Source: an uncultured Arthrobacter sp. (GTDB lineage: Bacteria; Actinomycetota; Actinomycetes; Actinomycetales; Micrococcaceae). From it: a stretch of DNA of 64,000 nt. The translations under genes and the position numbers were made by a program. The stretch spans positions 434,001 to 498,000 of the forward strand of contig NZ_CANLSZ010000001.1 of assembly GCF_947493765.1 (NCBI RefSeq). The letters are read 5' to 3'. Of this stretch, positions 1 to 8,783 are shown one piece after another. Positions within the stretch are counted from its first letter, which is position 1. The number at the start of each line of letters is the position of its first letter. The notes under the pieces were generated by a model. That model was not told the DNA's origin. It made no database searches and saw nothing but the letters and a program-made list of their open reading frames with translations.

Positions 1-1
1 C

Positions 2-295
2 TGGAACGAGGCGATCGCCGAACTGCTCCGCGCGATCATCCGCTCGGCGGAGGAACGCGTCCTCGTGGACGAGCAGCCGGGCCGGACGGCGTCAGAGGCT
101 GCGGCGCAGCTCGGCGGCGTGTTTCCCGCCCTGGCCGGGGAGGTCGCCTGGCTCGCCGAACTGTTCAACGAGACCCACTACGGGCGAGGGACCGCGTCGG
201 ACCAGCAGTATCGCCGGGCAGCGGAGGTGGACGCCCGGTTCTCCGCCCATCCCGTACGCGGGGCAGCCGCCGAGAGCCCGGCGGCACTGCGGTGA
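2..295 (+). CDS. DUF4129 domain protein, C-terminal fragment
   Basis: The reading frame enters from the left edge, so only about 97 C-terminal residues are visible. Segments such as ELLRAIIRSAEERVLVDE and AWLAELFNETHYGRG match the cytoplasmic C-terminal part of DUF4129 proteins, which normally sit beside MoxR and DUF58 genes. The stop codon overlaps the GTG start of the next gene as GTGA, which implies translational coupling. The family is thought to be membrane-anchored; its function is not established. The assignment rests on the short tail and on operon context. Confidence 0.75.
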   Translation, partial: WNEAIAELLRAIIRSAEERVLVDEQPGRTASEAAAQLGGVFPALAGEVAWLAELFNETHYGRGTASDQQYRRAAEVDARFSAHPVRGAAAESPAALR

Positions 296-1692
296 GCGCC
301 CGCACGCGGCGTCCCGGCGCGTCGGCGGTCCCGGCGGCCGTGTCGAAGTCGAAGTCGAAGTCGAAGTCGAAGTCGAAGTCGAAGTCGAAGTCGGCGTCGA
401 AGTCGGAGTGGGAGTCGGCGTCGAAGTCGGAGTTGGAGTCGGCGTCGGCGTCGGCGTCGGCGTCGGAGTTGGAGTCGGCGTCGGCGTCGGCGTCGGCGTC
501 GATGGACCATGCCGGCGGGCCCGAGCCCATGGGCGACGGCGGCAGCGCCCGAGCGACAGCACGGCACCGGATCCGGGGCGCACGTCCCCTCGTGGTGGGC
601 GCCGTCGTCCTGGCGCTCACGGTGCTGATCACCCTCCTCTCCGGCACCGGGGAGGAGGGTGCACCGCTCTCCCCGGAGAATCCCGGCCCCGAGGGGGCAC
701 GGGGCGTGGCGCAGGTCCTCGCGGACGAGGGCGTGGACGTGGAGCGCCCCGGATCCTTCGACGAGGCCCTGGCGCTCCTCGACGCCGGACCGGCCACACT
801 GTTCCTCAACGACGCCCGGCAGTACCTCAGCGCCACGCAGATCGCCACCCTGACCACGGCGGCGGACCGCTCGGTACTGGCCGGACCCGGGGCACGGCAG
901 CTCACGGCACTCGGGGAGGACATCGACCTCGTGGGGCCCCTGCCCTTCGACCCGGGTGGCGACACTCCCCCGCCGGAGGCGGCATGCGCCGATCCCCGAG
1001 CGAGCGCTGCCGGGACGATCACCGCCACCGGCTCGCTCTACTCGGGGCCCGTCGAGTGCTTCCCGTCCGCCACGGGCGACCCGCCGGGGGGCCTGTACGT
1101 CACGGGCGCCGACGGATCCGTGGGGGTCCTCGGCGCGCCGGGCGTCCTCGCGAACCGATCGATCACGGCCGAGGGCAACGCCGCCCTCGCGCTCCAGCTC
1201 CTGGGGTCGTCACCGGCGCTCGTCTGGTTCGAGCCCACCGGAGCCGACGTCGCCTCGGTCGGCGAAGGCATCGACCCGCTGACCCTCCTCCCGCCCTGGG
1301 TGGACCTGCTGCTCGCCTGGCTCCTCGTCTGTGCCGTCCTCGCCATGCTCTGGCGGGGCCGGCGGATGGGCCCGCTCGCCACCGAGCCCCTGCCCGTCCT
1401 CGTGCGCGCCGCGGAGACGGCGGAAGGGCGTGCGCGCCTCTACCAGGACGCGCGCTCCGTCGAGCACGCAGCCGCGACGCTCCGATCGGGCACGCTCACG
1501 CGCCTGGCACGGAGTCTCCGGGTGGACCACTCCGCCCCGGCGTCAGAGATCATCGATGCCGCCGCGCGCAGGAGCGGGTACCCGCGCGAGGAGCTCGAGC
1601 GACGCCTGCTGCACCGCCCCACCACGAACCGTGAGCTCGTGCCCTGGTCGCAGGGACTGCTCGACCTCGAGAAGGAGATCACCCCGCCATGA
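292..1692 (+). CDS. DUF4350 membrane protein with Lys-Ser/Ala-Ser repeat N-terminus
   Basis: 466 codons from a GTG that overlaps the upstream stop. After about 16 residues comes a low-complexity stretch of alternating Lys-Ser, then Glu/Ala-Ser dipeptides to about residue 70, encoded by a hexanucleotide microsatellite. A transmembrane helix follows (PLVVGAVVLALTVLITLLSG, about residue 100), then an extracytoplasmic DUF4350 domain, a second helix (LLLAWLLVCAVLAMLW, about 345) and a cytoplasmic tail. The end overlaps the MoxR gene by ATGA. An internal ATG at 502, just after the repeat, would give a repeat-free protein, so the true start is uncertain. DUF4350 proteins go with MoxR/DUF58 modules; their activity is unknown. 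Confidence 0.85.
   Translation: MSARTRRPGASAVPAAVSKSKSKSKSKSKSKSKSASKSEWESASKSELESASASASASELESASASASASMDHAGGPEPMGDGGSARATARHRIRGARPLVVGAVVLALTVLITLLSGTGEEGAPLSPENPGPEGARGVAQVLADEGVDVERPGSFDEALALLDAGPATLFLNDARQYLSATQIATLTTAADRSVLAGPGARQLTALGEDIDLVGPLPFDPGGDTPPPEAACADPRASAAGTITATGSLYSGPVECFPSATGDPPGGLYVTGADGSVGVLGAPGVLANRSITAEGNAALALQLLGSSPALVWFEPTGADVASVGEGIDPLTLLPPWVDLLLAWLLVCAVLAMLWRGRRMGPLATEPLPVLVRAAETAEGRARLYQDARSVEHAAATLRSGTLTRLARSLRVDHSAPASEIIDAAARRSGYPREELERRLLHRPTTNRELVPWSQGLLDLEKEITPP
342..501 (+). repeat. Hexanucleotide microsatellite (TCGAAG/TCGGCG)n
   Basis: About 26 consecutive six-base units: first TCGAAG, then mixed TCGGAG, TCGAAG and TCGGCG. The unit is a multiple of three, so copy-number changes keep the reading frame. 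All three frames on both strands stay open through it, which produces the spurious PTPTPT, DADADA and GVGVGV ORFs in the track. Confidence 0.95.
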
Positions 1693-2690
1693 CCCATCCC
1701 GACCAGATGCAGGACATCGCCGATCAGGACGCCACCGACGGCGAGTCGACGCGCGCCGCGCTCCTGCGTGTCCGTACGGAGGTCGGCAAGTCGATCGTGG
1801 GCCAGGACGCGGCGGTGACCGGTCTGCTCATCGGCCTGCTCGCCGACGGCCACGTCCTGCTCGAGGGCGTGCCCGGCGTCGCCAAGACCCTGCTCGTCCG
1901 GACCCTCGCCACGGCCCTGGACCTGGACACCCGGCGTGTGCAGTTCACCCCTGACCTCATGCCCGGTGACATCACCGGGTCCCTCGTCTACGAGGCGAGG
2001 ACCTCCGGGTTCAGCTTCCGGGAGGGCCCGGTCTTCACCAATATCCTGCTCGCCGACGAGATCAACCGCACGCCACCGAAGACCCAGGCGGCGCTGCTCG
2101 AGGCGATGGAGGAGCGGCAGGTCTCGGTGGACGGCACCTCCCGCCCGCTACCCGCGCCGTTCATCGTCGCCGCCACGCAGAACCCCGTCGAGTACGAGGG
2201 CACCTACCCCCTCCCCGAGGCCCAGCTCGACCGCTTCCTGCTCAAGCTGACGCTCCCGCTGCCGCAGCGCGACGACGAGATCGAGGTGATCCGCCGCCAC
2301 AGCGTCGGCTTCGACCCCCGGGATCTCCACGCCGCGGGCGTCCGGGCCGTCGCGGACGCCTCGGACATCGGGCGCGCACGGGCCGCGGTGGCGCGCGTCG
2401 CCGTCGCCCCCGAGGTCCTCGCCTACATCGTGGACCTCGTGCGCGCCACGCGGGTCTCGCCGTCGTTCCAGCTCGGAGTCTCCCCGCGTGGTGCCACGGC
2501 CCTGCTGAACACCGCGCGGGCCTGGGCGTGGCTGTCCGGGCGGTCCTTCGTCACGCCCGACGACGTCAAGGCCCTCACCCTGCCCGCCCTGCGGCACCGG
2601 GTGGCGCTGCGCCCCGAGGCGCAGATGGACGGGGTCGACGCCGACGCCGTGCTCGGCACCATCCTCAGCACCGTCGCCGTCCCGCGGTAG
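1689..2690 (+). CDS. MoxR family AAA+ ATPase
   Basis: 333 residues. Walker A is GVPGVAKT (residues 60-67). Walker B with sensor context reads ILLADEINRTPPKTQAALLE, typical of MoxR AAA+ proteins, and a C-terminal lid domain follows. MoxR ATPases are thought to act as chaperones for co-encoded proteins, often with a von Willebrand-type DUF58 partner; that gene is next. The start overlaps the DUF4350 stop (ATGA), giving a tightly coupled DUF4129-DUF4350-MoxR-DUF58 operon. The substrate is not known. Confidence 0.95.
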   Translation: MTHPDQMQDIADQDATDGESTRAALLRVRTEVGKSIVGQDAAVTGLLIGLLADGHVLLEGVPGVAKTLLVRTLATALDLDTRRVQFTPDLMPGDITGSLVYEARTSGFSFREGPVFTNILLADEINRTPPKTQAALLEAMEERQVSVDGTSRPLPAPFIVAATQNPVEYEGTYPLPEAQLDRFLLKLTLPLPQRDDEIEVIRRHSVGFDPRDLHAAGVRAVADASDIGRARAAVARVAVAPEVLAYIVDLVRATRVSPSFQLGVSPRGATALLNTARAWAWLSGRSFVTPDDVKALTLPALRHRVALRPEAQMDGVDADAVLGTILSTVAVPR

Positions 2691-2736
2691 ACCAGCCCGT
2701 CCCCGCCCCGCCCACCGCACCCGAGAGGAGCCCTCC

Positions 2737-4029
2737 ATGGTGATCACCGGACGCCTCGTGCTCCTGGCACTGCTCGGCGTCGTGCCCGTCATCGTGTATC
2801 CGGGCAGCACCTCGATCCTGCTGTGGGCGCTGCTGCTGATCGTGCTGGCGGCTCTCGACGTGGCTCTCGCGGCGTCCCCGCGCCGGATCGGCATCACCCG
2901 CACACTGCCCGACGGCGTGCGCCTGGGCGAGGAGTGCGACAGCGCCCTCGTGCTGCGGAACCACACCGCACGAAGGATGCGGGCGACCTTCCGCGAAACC
3001 TGGCAGCCCTCGGCCGGGGCGCGGGATCCCGAGCAGAGGGTCGCCCTGCCCCGGGGTGAGGCACGTCGGAGGACCGTCCGCCTGCGTCCGGTACGCCGGG
3101 GGATCCTGCGGGTCGACACCGTCACCGTCCGCAGCGCCGGACCCCTCGGTCTGGCCGCCCGGCAGATCACCGTGCCGGCACCGGGCGTGCTCCGGGTGCT
3201 CCCGCCCTTCCACTCCAGGCGGCACCTCCCCTCGAAGCTCCGCAAACTGCGGGAGCTCGACGGCCGCTCCGCCGTGCAGCTCAGGGGGGCGGGCACCGAG
3301 TTCGACTCCCTGCGCGACTACGTCCGCGGCGACGACGTCCGATCCATCGACTGGCGCGCGACGGCGAGGCGCCGCGGCACGGTGGTCCGCACCTGGCGGC
3401 CCGAGCGGGACCGGCGTGTCGTCGTCGTGCTCGACACCTCCCGCACGTCGGCGGGTCGCATCCTCGACGAACCGCGGCTGGACACCGGGATCGAGGCGGC
3501 GCTGCTGCTCTCCGTCCTGGCCGAGCGCGGCGGCGACAAGGTGCACTTCCTCGCGTTCGACCGCAGGCTCCGGGCGCGCGTCGACTCCTCGGCACGCGGA
3601 AACCTGCTGAGCGCCCTCGTGACCGCCATGGCACCCCTGGAGCCGGAACTGATCGAGGCCGACTGGTCGCGGGTGCCCGCCCAGGTGCGCTCCGCCTCCC
3701 CGCACCGGTCGCTCGTGGTGCTGCTGACCTCCCTCGACTCCGGGTCCGTGGAGGAGGGCCTGCTGCCCGCCCTTCCGGGCCTGACCGAGAGGCACGTGGT
3801 GGTGGTCGCCTCGGTGCGCGATCCACGGCTCGAGGACCTGCGGGCCGACCGGTCCACGGCGTCCGCCACGTTCCGTGCGGCGGCCGCGGAACGCGCCCTG
3901 CTGGACCGGGCCGCCGTCGCCCGGCAACTCCGCCTGCTCGGCGCCGAGGTGGTCGACGCCGTACCCGCGGAGCTGCCGCCCCGGCTCGCGGACACCTACA
4001 TCCGCCTCAAGGCGGCGGGACGCCTGTGA
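2737..4029 (+). CDS. DUF58 domain-containing protein
   Basis: 430 residues. Two N-terminal hydrophobic segments (LVLLALLGVVPVIVYPGS and LLWALLLIVLAALDVAL) precede the DUF58 signature GTEFDSLRDYVRGDDVRSID near residue 190 and a vWA-like region with VVVVLDTSRTSAG. The ATG is preceded by GAGAGGAG seven bases upstream, a strong ribosome binding site. DUF58 proteins are the usual partners of MoxR ATPases. It is probably membrane-bound with a cytoplasmic domain; no biochemical role can be assigned. Confidence 0.92.
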   Translation: MVITGRLVLLALLGVVPVIVYPGSTSILLWALLLIVLAALDVALAASPRRIGITRTLPDGVRLGEECDSALVLRNHTARRMRATFRETWQPSAGARDPEQRVALPRGEARRRTVRLRPVRRGILRVDTVTVRSAGPLGLAARQITVPAPGVLRVLPPFHSRRHLPSKLRKLRELDGRSAVQLRGAGTEFDSLRDYVRGDDVRSIDWRATARRRGTVVRTWRPERDRRVVVVLDTSRTSAGRILDEPRLDTGIEAALLLSVLAERGGDKVHFLAFDRRLRARVDSSARGNLLSALVTAMAPLEPELIEADWSRVPAQVRSASPHRSLVVLLTSLDSGSVEEGLLPALPGLTERHVVVVASVRDPRLEDLRADRSTASATFRAAAAERALLDRAAVARQLRLLGAEVVDAVPAELPPRLADTYIRLKAAGRL

Positions 4030-4130
4030 CTGGCTTCGAGTGTCGACGCCCGTCCGAGCCTGCGGGCCCACGGACTGTTCACGGCCCGCATCATGGTTGA
4101 CTGGGTGTCCGAGCGACGGAAGTGGGCGGC

Positions 4131-4799
4131 ATGATCTCGATCTACCAGGAAGCGATGGGACGCGAGTTCGGCAGGCTCCAGCCCGAACTGCGCGAGTACT
4201 TCGGTCTCCACGCCGAGAGTGGCCTCGCGGGATTCGGGCGCGGGGTGTTCGACGTCGCCGGCTGCACCGCTTGGTTCGCGCGGCCCGCCTTCCGGCTCAC
4301 CGCGCTCGAGAACGCCTTCTTCCCCGAGTACAACAGCGATGTCCCCTTCACCATCAGGAACTACCCGCACCTGGATCCGTTCGGCCGCCCGTCGCTCACC
4401 GCGCGGCGCGAGCTCGACTTCGGGACGGCCCTGCGCGTCTTCGAGGACACCACCTCGCTGCAGGACGGTGTGCTGACCGACTACGTGGGCCGGCACCGCC
4501 GCATGGCCACCCTGCTCACGTGCACGGCAACCCGCGAGGGGCGCATCCGCATGGTCTCCTCACAGACCCGGATCTTCGCCGGACTCCGCCTGCCCCTGCC
4601 CGACGCCGTCGGCGCGCTCGCCTACGTGGAGCAGTGGTGGGACGACACCACGGGACTCTTCAAAATCACCACCCGCGTGGTCCACCGGCAGCTCGGCACC
4701 CTTCTCGTCTATGCCGGTGGTTTCGACTACACGCTCGAGGAGTTCGACGGCGTCCTGCCCGAGGGTGCCCGGCCGGACCGCTGGGAAGCCCGCGTCTGA
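4131..4799 (+). CDS. DUF4166 domain-containing protein
   Basis: 222 residues from ATG 4131, which has GGAAG eight bases upstream; the ORF track begins nine bases earlier at a GTG. The protein is soluble, with no signal peptide or helices. MISIYQEAMGREFGRLQPEL and the C-terminal GFDYTLEEFDG fit DUF4166, a family of unknown function. It lies on the same strand as the MoxR operon, about 100 bp downstream, and runs convergently into the methionine synthase-like gene with a 20-bp gap. Confidence 0.8.
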   Translation: MISIYQEAMGREFGRLQPELREYFGLHAESGLAGFGRGVFDVAGCTAWFARPAFRLTALENAFFPEYNSDVPFTIRNYPHLDPFGRPSLTARRELDFGTALRVFEDTTSLQDGVLTDYVGRHRRMATLLTCTATREGRIRMVSSQTRIFAGLRLPLPDAVGALAYVEQWWDDTTGLFKITTRVVHRQLGTLLVYAGGFDYTLEEFDGVLPEGARPDRWEARV

Positions 4800-4819
4800 G
4801 CCACTTCGCCGCCCGGAGC

Positions 4820-5824
4820 TCAGCCCTCGGCTCGGAGCTGGTCCAGGGCGTCGGCGGCGCGGACCAGTCTGGTGAGCATGGCCACGGCATCCGCGGGCGA
4901 GCGCCCGGCCGGTCCGGGGAGCGTGGTGACGGTCAGGGCGGAGAGCGCGGCGACGGGCAGACCCACGCGGTTCCAGGCGGCCCGTACCGGCTCGACCAGC
5001 GAGCTGACCTGAGGCACCGGGTGCCCGGGATCGAGGATGGCGAGCCAGAGCCGACGTCCGCCCTCGACGTCCTCGGCCAGGGCGTCCCACTGCCGGTCGG
5101 AGACCGCCGACAACTCCAGGACGAGGGCCTCCACCGCACTCGAGCGGGCGGCCTCGAACGCCACGTCTCCCCGTCCCGGAGCGACGACCGTGCCGGTCGC
5201 CCCGGCGGCGAGCGCGGAGTCCGTCACGAGGTCCCACGCCTCCGTGGCCTCGCGGCGATCGATCGCCCGGAGGGTCCGGTAGCCACTGGCGGTCGGGATG
5301 CTCCCGGTGAGGACGGCCTCCGCGGCCGGCTCGTCGAGCTGGAGCAGTATCCCCGCCCCGCGCGCCACGGAGGCCACACGCCGGACCAGCTCCGCCGCCC
5401 CGGCTGCGAGCGACGCGTACAGCTCCCGCCGGGCACCGTGATCGAGGAGTACCCGTTCGCCGCTGTGCAGATGGACGCCGGCCGCCAGTGAGAGCGGGCC
5501 CTGCAGATGCAGGACCAGGCGCGACGCCGGTCGCTCCTCCGCCCCGGCGATGTCCCCGAGGGCGTTGATGTCCGAGGAGAGGGCCGACTCGGCGCGCCGC
5601 TGGTCCTTGCCGGGCCGCTGGGTGAGGCGCCACCCGTGCGGCTGGAGATCGAAGGGCAGCTCGACCAGCATGCCGAGCGTGCGTCCTGTGGCGTCACTGC
5701 CCGGTCCGCGGGCCGGGAGGGCCGGAAGGAACGGCGGATTGACACCTCCGAGTTCGCCGCGGATCGCCCGGTTCGCCTCGAGCGGGTCCACTCCGGGCCA
5801 GTCACCGGCCCCGGTGGCGGTCAC
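4820..5824 (-). CDS. Methionine synthase (MetE-like) C-terminal-domain protein
   Basis: About 334 residues resembling the vitamin-B12-independent methionine synthase family annotated beside mnmA in Arthrobacter-type genomes. It is roughly half the length of a full MetE, and I cannot point to an intact zinc-binding Cys/His set, so catalysis of homocysteine methylation is doubtful. I chose GTG 5824 because GGGGGA lies seven bases upstream and the product begins MTATGAGDWPG. GTG 5872 and the 5920 start, which overlaps chorismate mutase, are alternatives. Probably in the same minus-strand transcript as aroQ and mnmA. Confidence 0.75.
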   Translation of the reverse strand: MTATGAGDWPGVDPLEANRAIRGELGGVNPPFLPALPARGPGSDATGRTLGMLVELPFDLQPHGWRLTQRPGKDQRRAESALSSDINALGDIAGAEERPASRLVLHLQGPLSLAAGVHLHSGERVLLDHGARRELYASLAAGAAELVRRVASVARGAGILLQLDEPAAEAVLTGSIPTASGYRTLRAIDRREATEAWDLVTDSALAAGATGTVVAPGRGDVAFEAARSSAVEALVLELSAVSDRQWDALAEDVEGGRRLWLAILDPGHPVPQVSSLVEPVRAAWNRVGLPVAALSALTVTTLPGPAGRSPADAVAMLTRLVRAADALDQLRAEG

Positions 5825-5864
5825 CGCGGATCCCCCGGCGTCGCCGTCCTGCTCCCTGCTGTCC

Positions 5865-6278
5865 TCACGCACGCTCGTCGCGCCCCTCCGCCGTGTTCTC
5901 GGACGCGGGACGGCCGGCACCCGGTGCGGGTCTCCGGCTCTCGGAGATGGCCTGGTGGTGCTGGATCACCTCGGAGATGATGAAGTTGAGGAACTTCTCG
6001 GCGAAGGCGGGATCGAGCTGGGCCTCCTCCGCGAGCATCCTGAGCCGGGCGATCTGGGCCGACTCCCGCTGCGGGTCGCCCGCCGGCAGATCGTGCTCGG
6101 CCTTCAGGTGCCCCACACGCTGCGTCGCCTTGAAGCGTTCGGCCAGGAGGTAGACGAGGGTCGCGTCGATGTTGTCGATGGAGCTCCTCACGGAGAGGAG
6201 TTCGGCCATCACCTCGGGGGCCACGTCCCCTGCGAGCGAGGATGCTGCCGGATCGAAACCACTGTGCGGGTGCGTCAT
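5865..6278 (-). CDS. Chorismate mutase (AroQ class)
   Basis: 137 residues, all alpha-helical by appearance. The core (VRSSIDNIDATLVYLLAERF, then KATQRVGHLKAEHDLP and RESAQIARL) carries the conserved Arg, Lys and Glu/Gln pattern of AroQ-type mutases that convert chorismate to prephenate. There is no signal peptide and no fused prephenate dehydratase, so it is a stand-alone cytoplasmic enzyme. The ATG at 6278 was chosen over the upstream track start because it begins the conserved region. It sits between mnmA and the MetE-like gene on one strand. Confidence 0.88.
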   Translation of the reverse strand: MTHPHSGFDPAASSLAGDVAPEVMAELLSVRSSIDNIDATLVYLLAERFKATQRVGHLKAEHDLPAGDPQRESAQIARLRMLAEEAQLDPAFAEKFLNFIISEVIQHHQAISESRRPAPGAGRPASENTAEGRDERA

Positions 6279-6315
6279 GCCACCAGTCAAGCAGACGCCG
6301 TCGGCGGGCCGTGCA

Positions 6316-7458
6316 CTACCCCTGCAGGGCGGCCGGCTCGGGACGGAGCGCGGACCGCGCGGAATCGATGGTGGCCTGGCCGAGCACGCGCGTGCCCTGG
6401 TAGAGCACCACCGTCTGCCCGGGCGCCACACCGCGCATCGGCTCCACGAGGCGCACCACGAGCTGCTGCGCGCCGTCGTCGTCCCGCTCGACCCGCGCGC
6501 GGGCAGCCACCGGGTCGCCGTGCGCCCGCACCTGGGCCATGCAGTCGAACTCCTCGCCCGAGCGCGCCTCGTGGATCGGCAGACCTGCCCAGGACACCTT
6601 GATGCCGCGCATCTCGTCGATGGCGAGCAGATGCTCCGGACCGACCACCACTTCGTTCTGCTTGGGGCGGATCTCGAGTACGAAGCGCGGCTTGCCGTCC
6701 GCTGCGGGCGTGCCGAGCTTGAGGCCCCGGCGCTGCCCCACGGTGAAGGCGTTCGCCCCGGGGTGGCTGCCGATGCGCTCGCCGTCGACGTCGAGGATGT
6801 CGCCCTCGGTCAGCTCGATGCGCTCCTCGAGCCAGCCGCGCGTGTCGCCGTCGGGGATGAAGCAGATGTCGTGGCTGTCGGGCTTGTTCGCGACGGAGAG
6901 CCCGCGGCGCTCGGCCTCCGCGCGGACCTCCGCCTTCGACGGCGTGGCCGCCAGCGGGAACATGGAGTGCTCGAGCTGCTCGTGCGTGAGGACCCCGAGC
7001 ACGTAGGACTGGTCCTTGGCCCAGTCCGCTGCCCGGTGGAGCTCCGGGTTGCCGTCGGCGTCGCGGAGGACGGTGGCGTAGTGGCCGGTGCAGACGGCGT
7101 CGAAGCCGAGCGCGAGTGCCTTCTCCAGCAGCGCGGCGAACTTGATGCGCTCGTTGCAGCGCATGCAGGGATTGGGTGTGCGGCCCGCCGCGTACTCGGC
7201 GATGAAGTCGTCGACGACGTCCTCCTTGAAGCGCTCCGAGAAGTCCCAGACGTAGTACGGGATGCCGAGGATGTCGCAGGCGCGCCAGGCGTCGCGGGAG
7301 TCCTCGATGGTGCAGCATCCCCGGCTGCCGGTGCGCAGCGTGCCGGGCATGCGGGAGAGCGCCAGGTGCACGCCGACGACGTCGTGCCCCGCGTCCACGG
7401 CGCGCGCCGCCGCCACTGCGGAGTCGACGCCGCCGCTCATCGCTGCCAGAACCCTCAT
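6316..7458 (-). CDS. mnmA: tRNA-specific 2-thiouridylase MnmA
   Basis: 380 residues. The N-terminal PP-loop ([14 protein letters not shown], residues 4-17) binds ATP. The catalytic cysteines lie in [12 protein letters not shown] and [12 protein letters not shown], and a beta-barrel tRNA-binding C-terminus follows. MnmA adenylates and thiolates U34 of the Lys, Glu and Gln tRNAs. The start overlaps the stop of the upstream cysteine desulfurase by ATGA, a pairing that suggests the desulfurase hands persulfide sulfur to MnmA. Length matches the family. Confidence 0.97.
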   Translation of the reverse strand: MRVLAAMSGGVDSAVAAARAVDAGHDVVGVHLALSRMPGTLRTGSRGCCTIEDSRDAWRACDILGIPYYVWDFSERFKEDVVDDFIAEYAAGRTPNPCMRCNERIKFAALLEKALALGFDAVCTGHYATVLRDADGNPELHRAADWAKDQSYVLGVLTHEQLEHSMFPLAATPSKAEVRAEAERRGLSVANKPDSHDICFIPDGDTRGWLEERIELTEGDILDVDGERIGSHPGANAFTVGQRRGLKLGTPAADGKPRFVLEIRPKQNEVVVGPEHLLAIDEMRGIKVSWAGLPIHEARSGEEFDCMAQVRAHGDPVAARARVERDDDGAQQLVVRLVEPMRGVAPGQTVVLYQGTRVLGQATIDSARSALRPEPAALQG

Positions 7459-8681
7459 GATGAAAAACCCGTTCCTGCCGTCTGGATGGTTGATGCGTGC
7501 CCGGCCATGCCGGCCTTGCGTGCCCGTGTGTAGGCTTCGCCGATGGCGGCTACCACGGCGGCAACGTCGTCGGCCGTGGATGTATGCCCGAGACTGAACC
7601 GTTGCGCGCCGCGGGCCTCGTCCTCGCTCAGCCCCATGGCCAGCAGCACGTGGGACGGGCGGGGGACGCCCGCCGTGCAGGCCGAGCCCGTGGAGGACTC
7701 GATGCCGGCCAGATCGAGGAGGAACAGGAGCGAGTCCCCCTCGCAGCCGGGGAAGGTGAAGTGCGCATTGCCGGGCAGTCTCGTCCCCTCGACAGCGGGG
7801 TGCGTCACCCCGCGCAGCACGGCCTCCGGGACCTCCCGGGAGATCCCCTCGATGAGTCGGTCACGCAGCGCCGCGAGTCGCGGCTCCTCGACCGGGAGGC
7901 GCGCGACGGCGTCCTCGGCCGCCGCGGCGAAGGCGGCGATGCCTGCCCGGTCGAGGGTGCCTGATCTGATGTCGCGCTCCTGGCCTCCCCCGTGCTGCAC
8001 GGGCATCAGGGTGACGGCTCTGCCCACCAGGAGTGCCCCGACGCCCACCGGTCCACCGATCTTGTGGGCGCTGACGGCCATGGTGGCGAGCCCGGAGTCG
8101 GCGAAGGAGACCGGGATCGAGCCGAAGGCCTGCACCGCGTCGCTGTGCACCGGGATGCCGTGGCGGGCGGCCTCGGCCACGACCTCCCGGACGGGCTGCA
8201 CCGTCCCGACCTCGTTGTTGGCCCACATCACGGTGACCAGTGCCGTCCGGTCGGCGCCGTCCGCGAGCGCCGCGCGGAGTGTGTCGAGGGACACCAGGCC
8301 GGTCTCGTCGACGGGCAGCCAGCGGACCTCGGCGCCCTCGTGGCGTTCGAGCCACTCGACGGCGTCCTGCACGGCGTGGTGCTCCACCGCGCTGCAGAGG
8401 ATCCTCGTGCGGCGTGGGTCGGCTGCTCTGCGTGCCCAGTACAGGCCCTTGACTGCCAGATTGTCGGCTTCGGTCCCGCCGGAGGTGAAGACGATCTCGG
8501 AAGCGTGGGCCCCGGCGGCTGCCGCCACGCGCTCCCTGGCGTCCTCCACCGAGCGTCGGGCACGGCGGCCCGAGCCGTGCAGGGAGGAGGGGTTCCCGCC
8601 CCGGCTGAGTTCGTGGGTGAGTGCGGCGAGCGCCGGCGCCAAGATCGGCGTGGTCGCCGCGTGGTCGACATACACGGGCAT
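7455..8681 (-). CDS. Cysteine desulfurase (NifS/IscS family)
   Basis: 408 residues, a PLP-dependent class V aminotransferase fold. [10 protein letters not shown] starts the protein, the cofactor lysine lies in [14 protein letters not shown], and the sulfur-accepting cysteine in [18 protein letters not shown]. It converts cysteine to alanine and an enzyme persulfide. ATGA coupling to mnmA points to tRNA thiolation as its main job; Fe-S cluster supply is also possible. A TAGAAT box six bases before the ATG implies a leaderless transcript. The 28-nt palindrome array begins about 100 bp upstream. Confidence 0.95.
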   Translation of the reverse strand: MPVYVDHAATTPILAPALAALTHELSRGGNPSSLHGSGRRARRSVEDARERVAAAAGAHASEIVFTSGGTEADNLAVKGLYWARRAADPRRTRILCSAVEHHAVQDAVEWLERHEGAEVRWLPVDETGLVSLDTLRAALADGADRTALVTVMWANNEVGTVQPVREVVAEAARHGIPVHSDAVQAFGSIPVSFADSGLATMAVSAHKIGGPVGVGALLVGRAVTLMPVQHGGGQERDIRSGTLDRAGIAAFAAAAEDAVARLPVEEPRLAALRDRLIEGISREVPEAVLRGVTHPAVEGTRLPGNAHFTFPGCEGDSLLFLLDLAGIESSTGSACTAGVPRPSHVLLAMGLSEDEARGAQRFSLGHTSTADDVAAVVAAIGEAYTRARKAGMAGHASTIQTAGTGFSS

Positions 8682-8687
8682 GCCTCG

Positions 8688-8693
8688 ATTCTA
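8688..8693 (-). promoter_or_regulatory. -10 box of the cysteine desulfurase gene (leaderless)
   Basis: TAGAAT on the minus strand, six bases before the ATG, with no Shine-Dalgarno sequence between. The spacing predicts transcription starting at or next to the start codon. Confidence 0.6.
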
Positions 8694-8783
8694 CGGGCGC
8701 CACGCCGTCGGGCCGATTCCGGTGCTTCCTTGTGCCCCGGACACTGTGGCTGCTCGCCCGGTGCTCGGCTGTGCGGTCATCTC

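Noticed and set aside
92-583. Minus-strand and alternate-frame ORFs rich in Pro-Thr, Asp-Ala or Gly-Val at the left end
   Set aside because: The hexanucleotide microsatellite keeps every frame open. Only the frame coupled to the DUF4129 and MoxR genes encodes recognisable domains.
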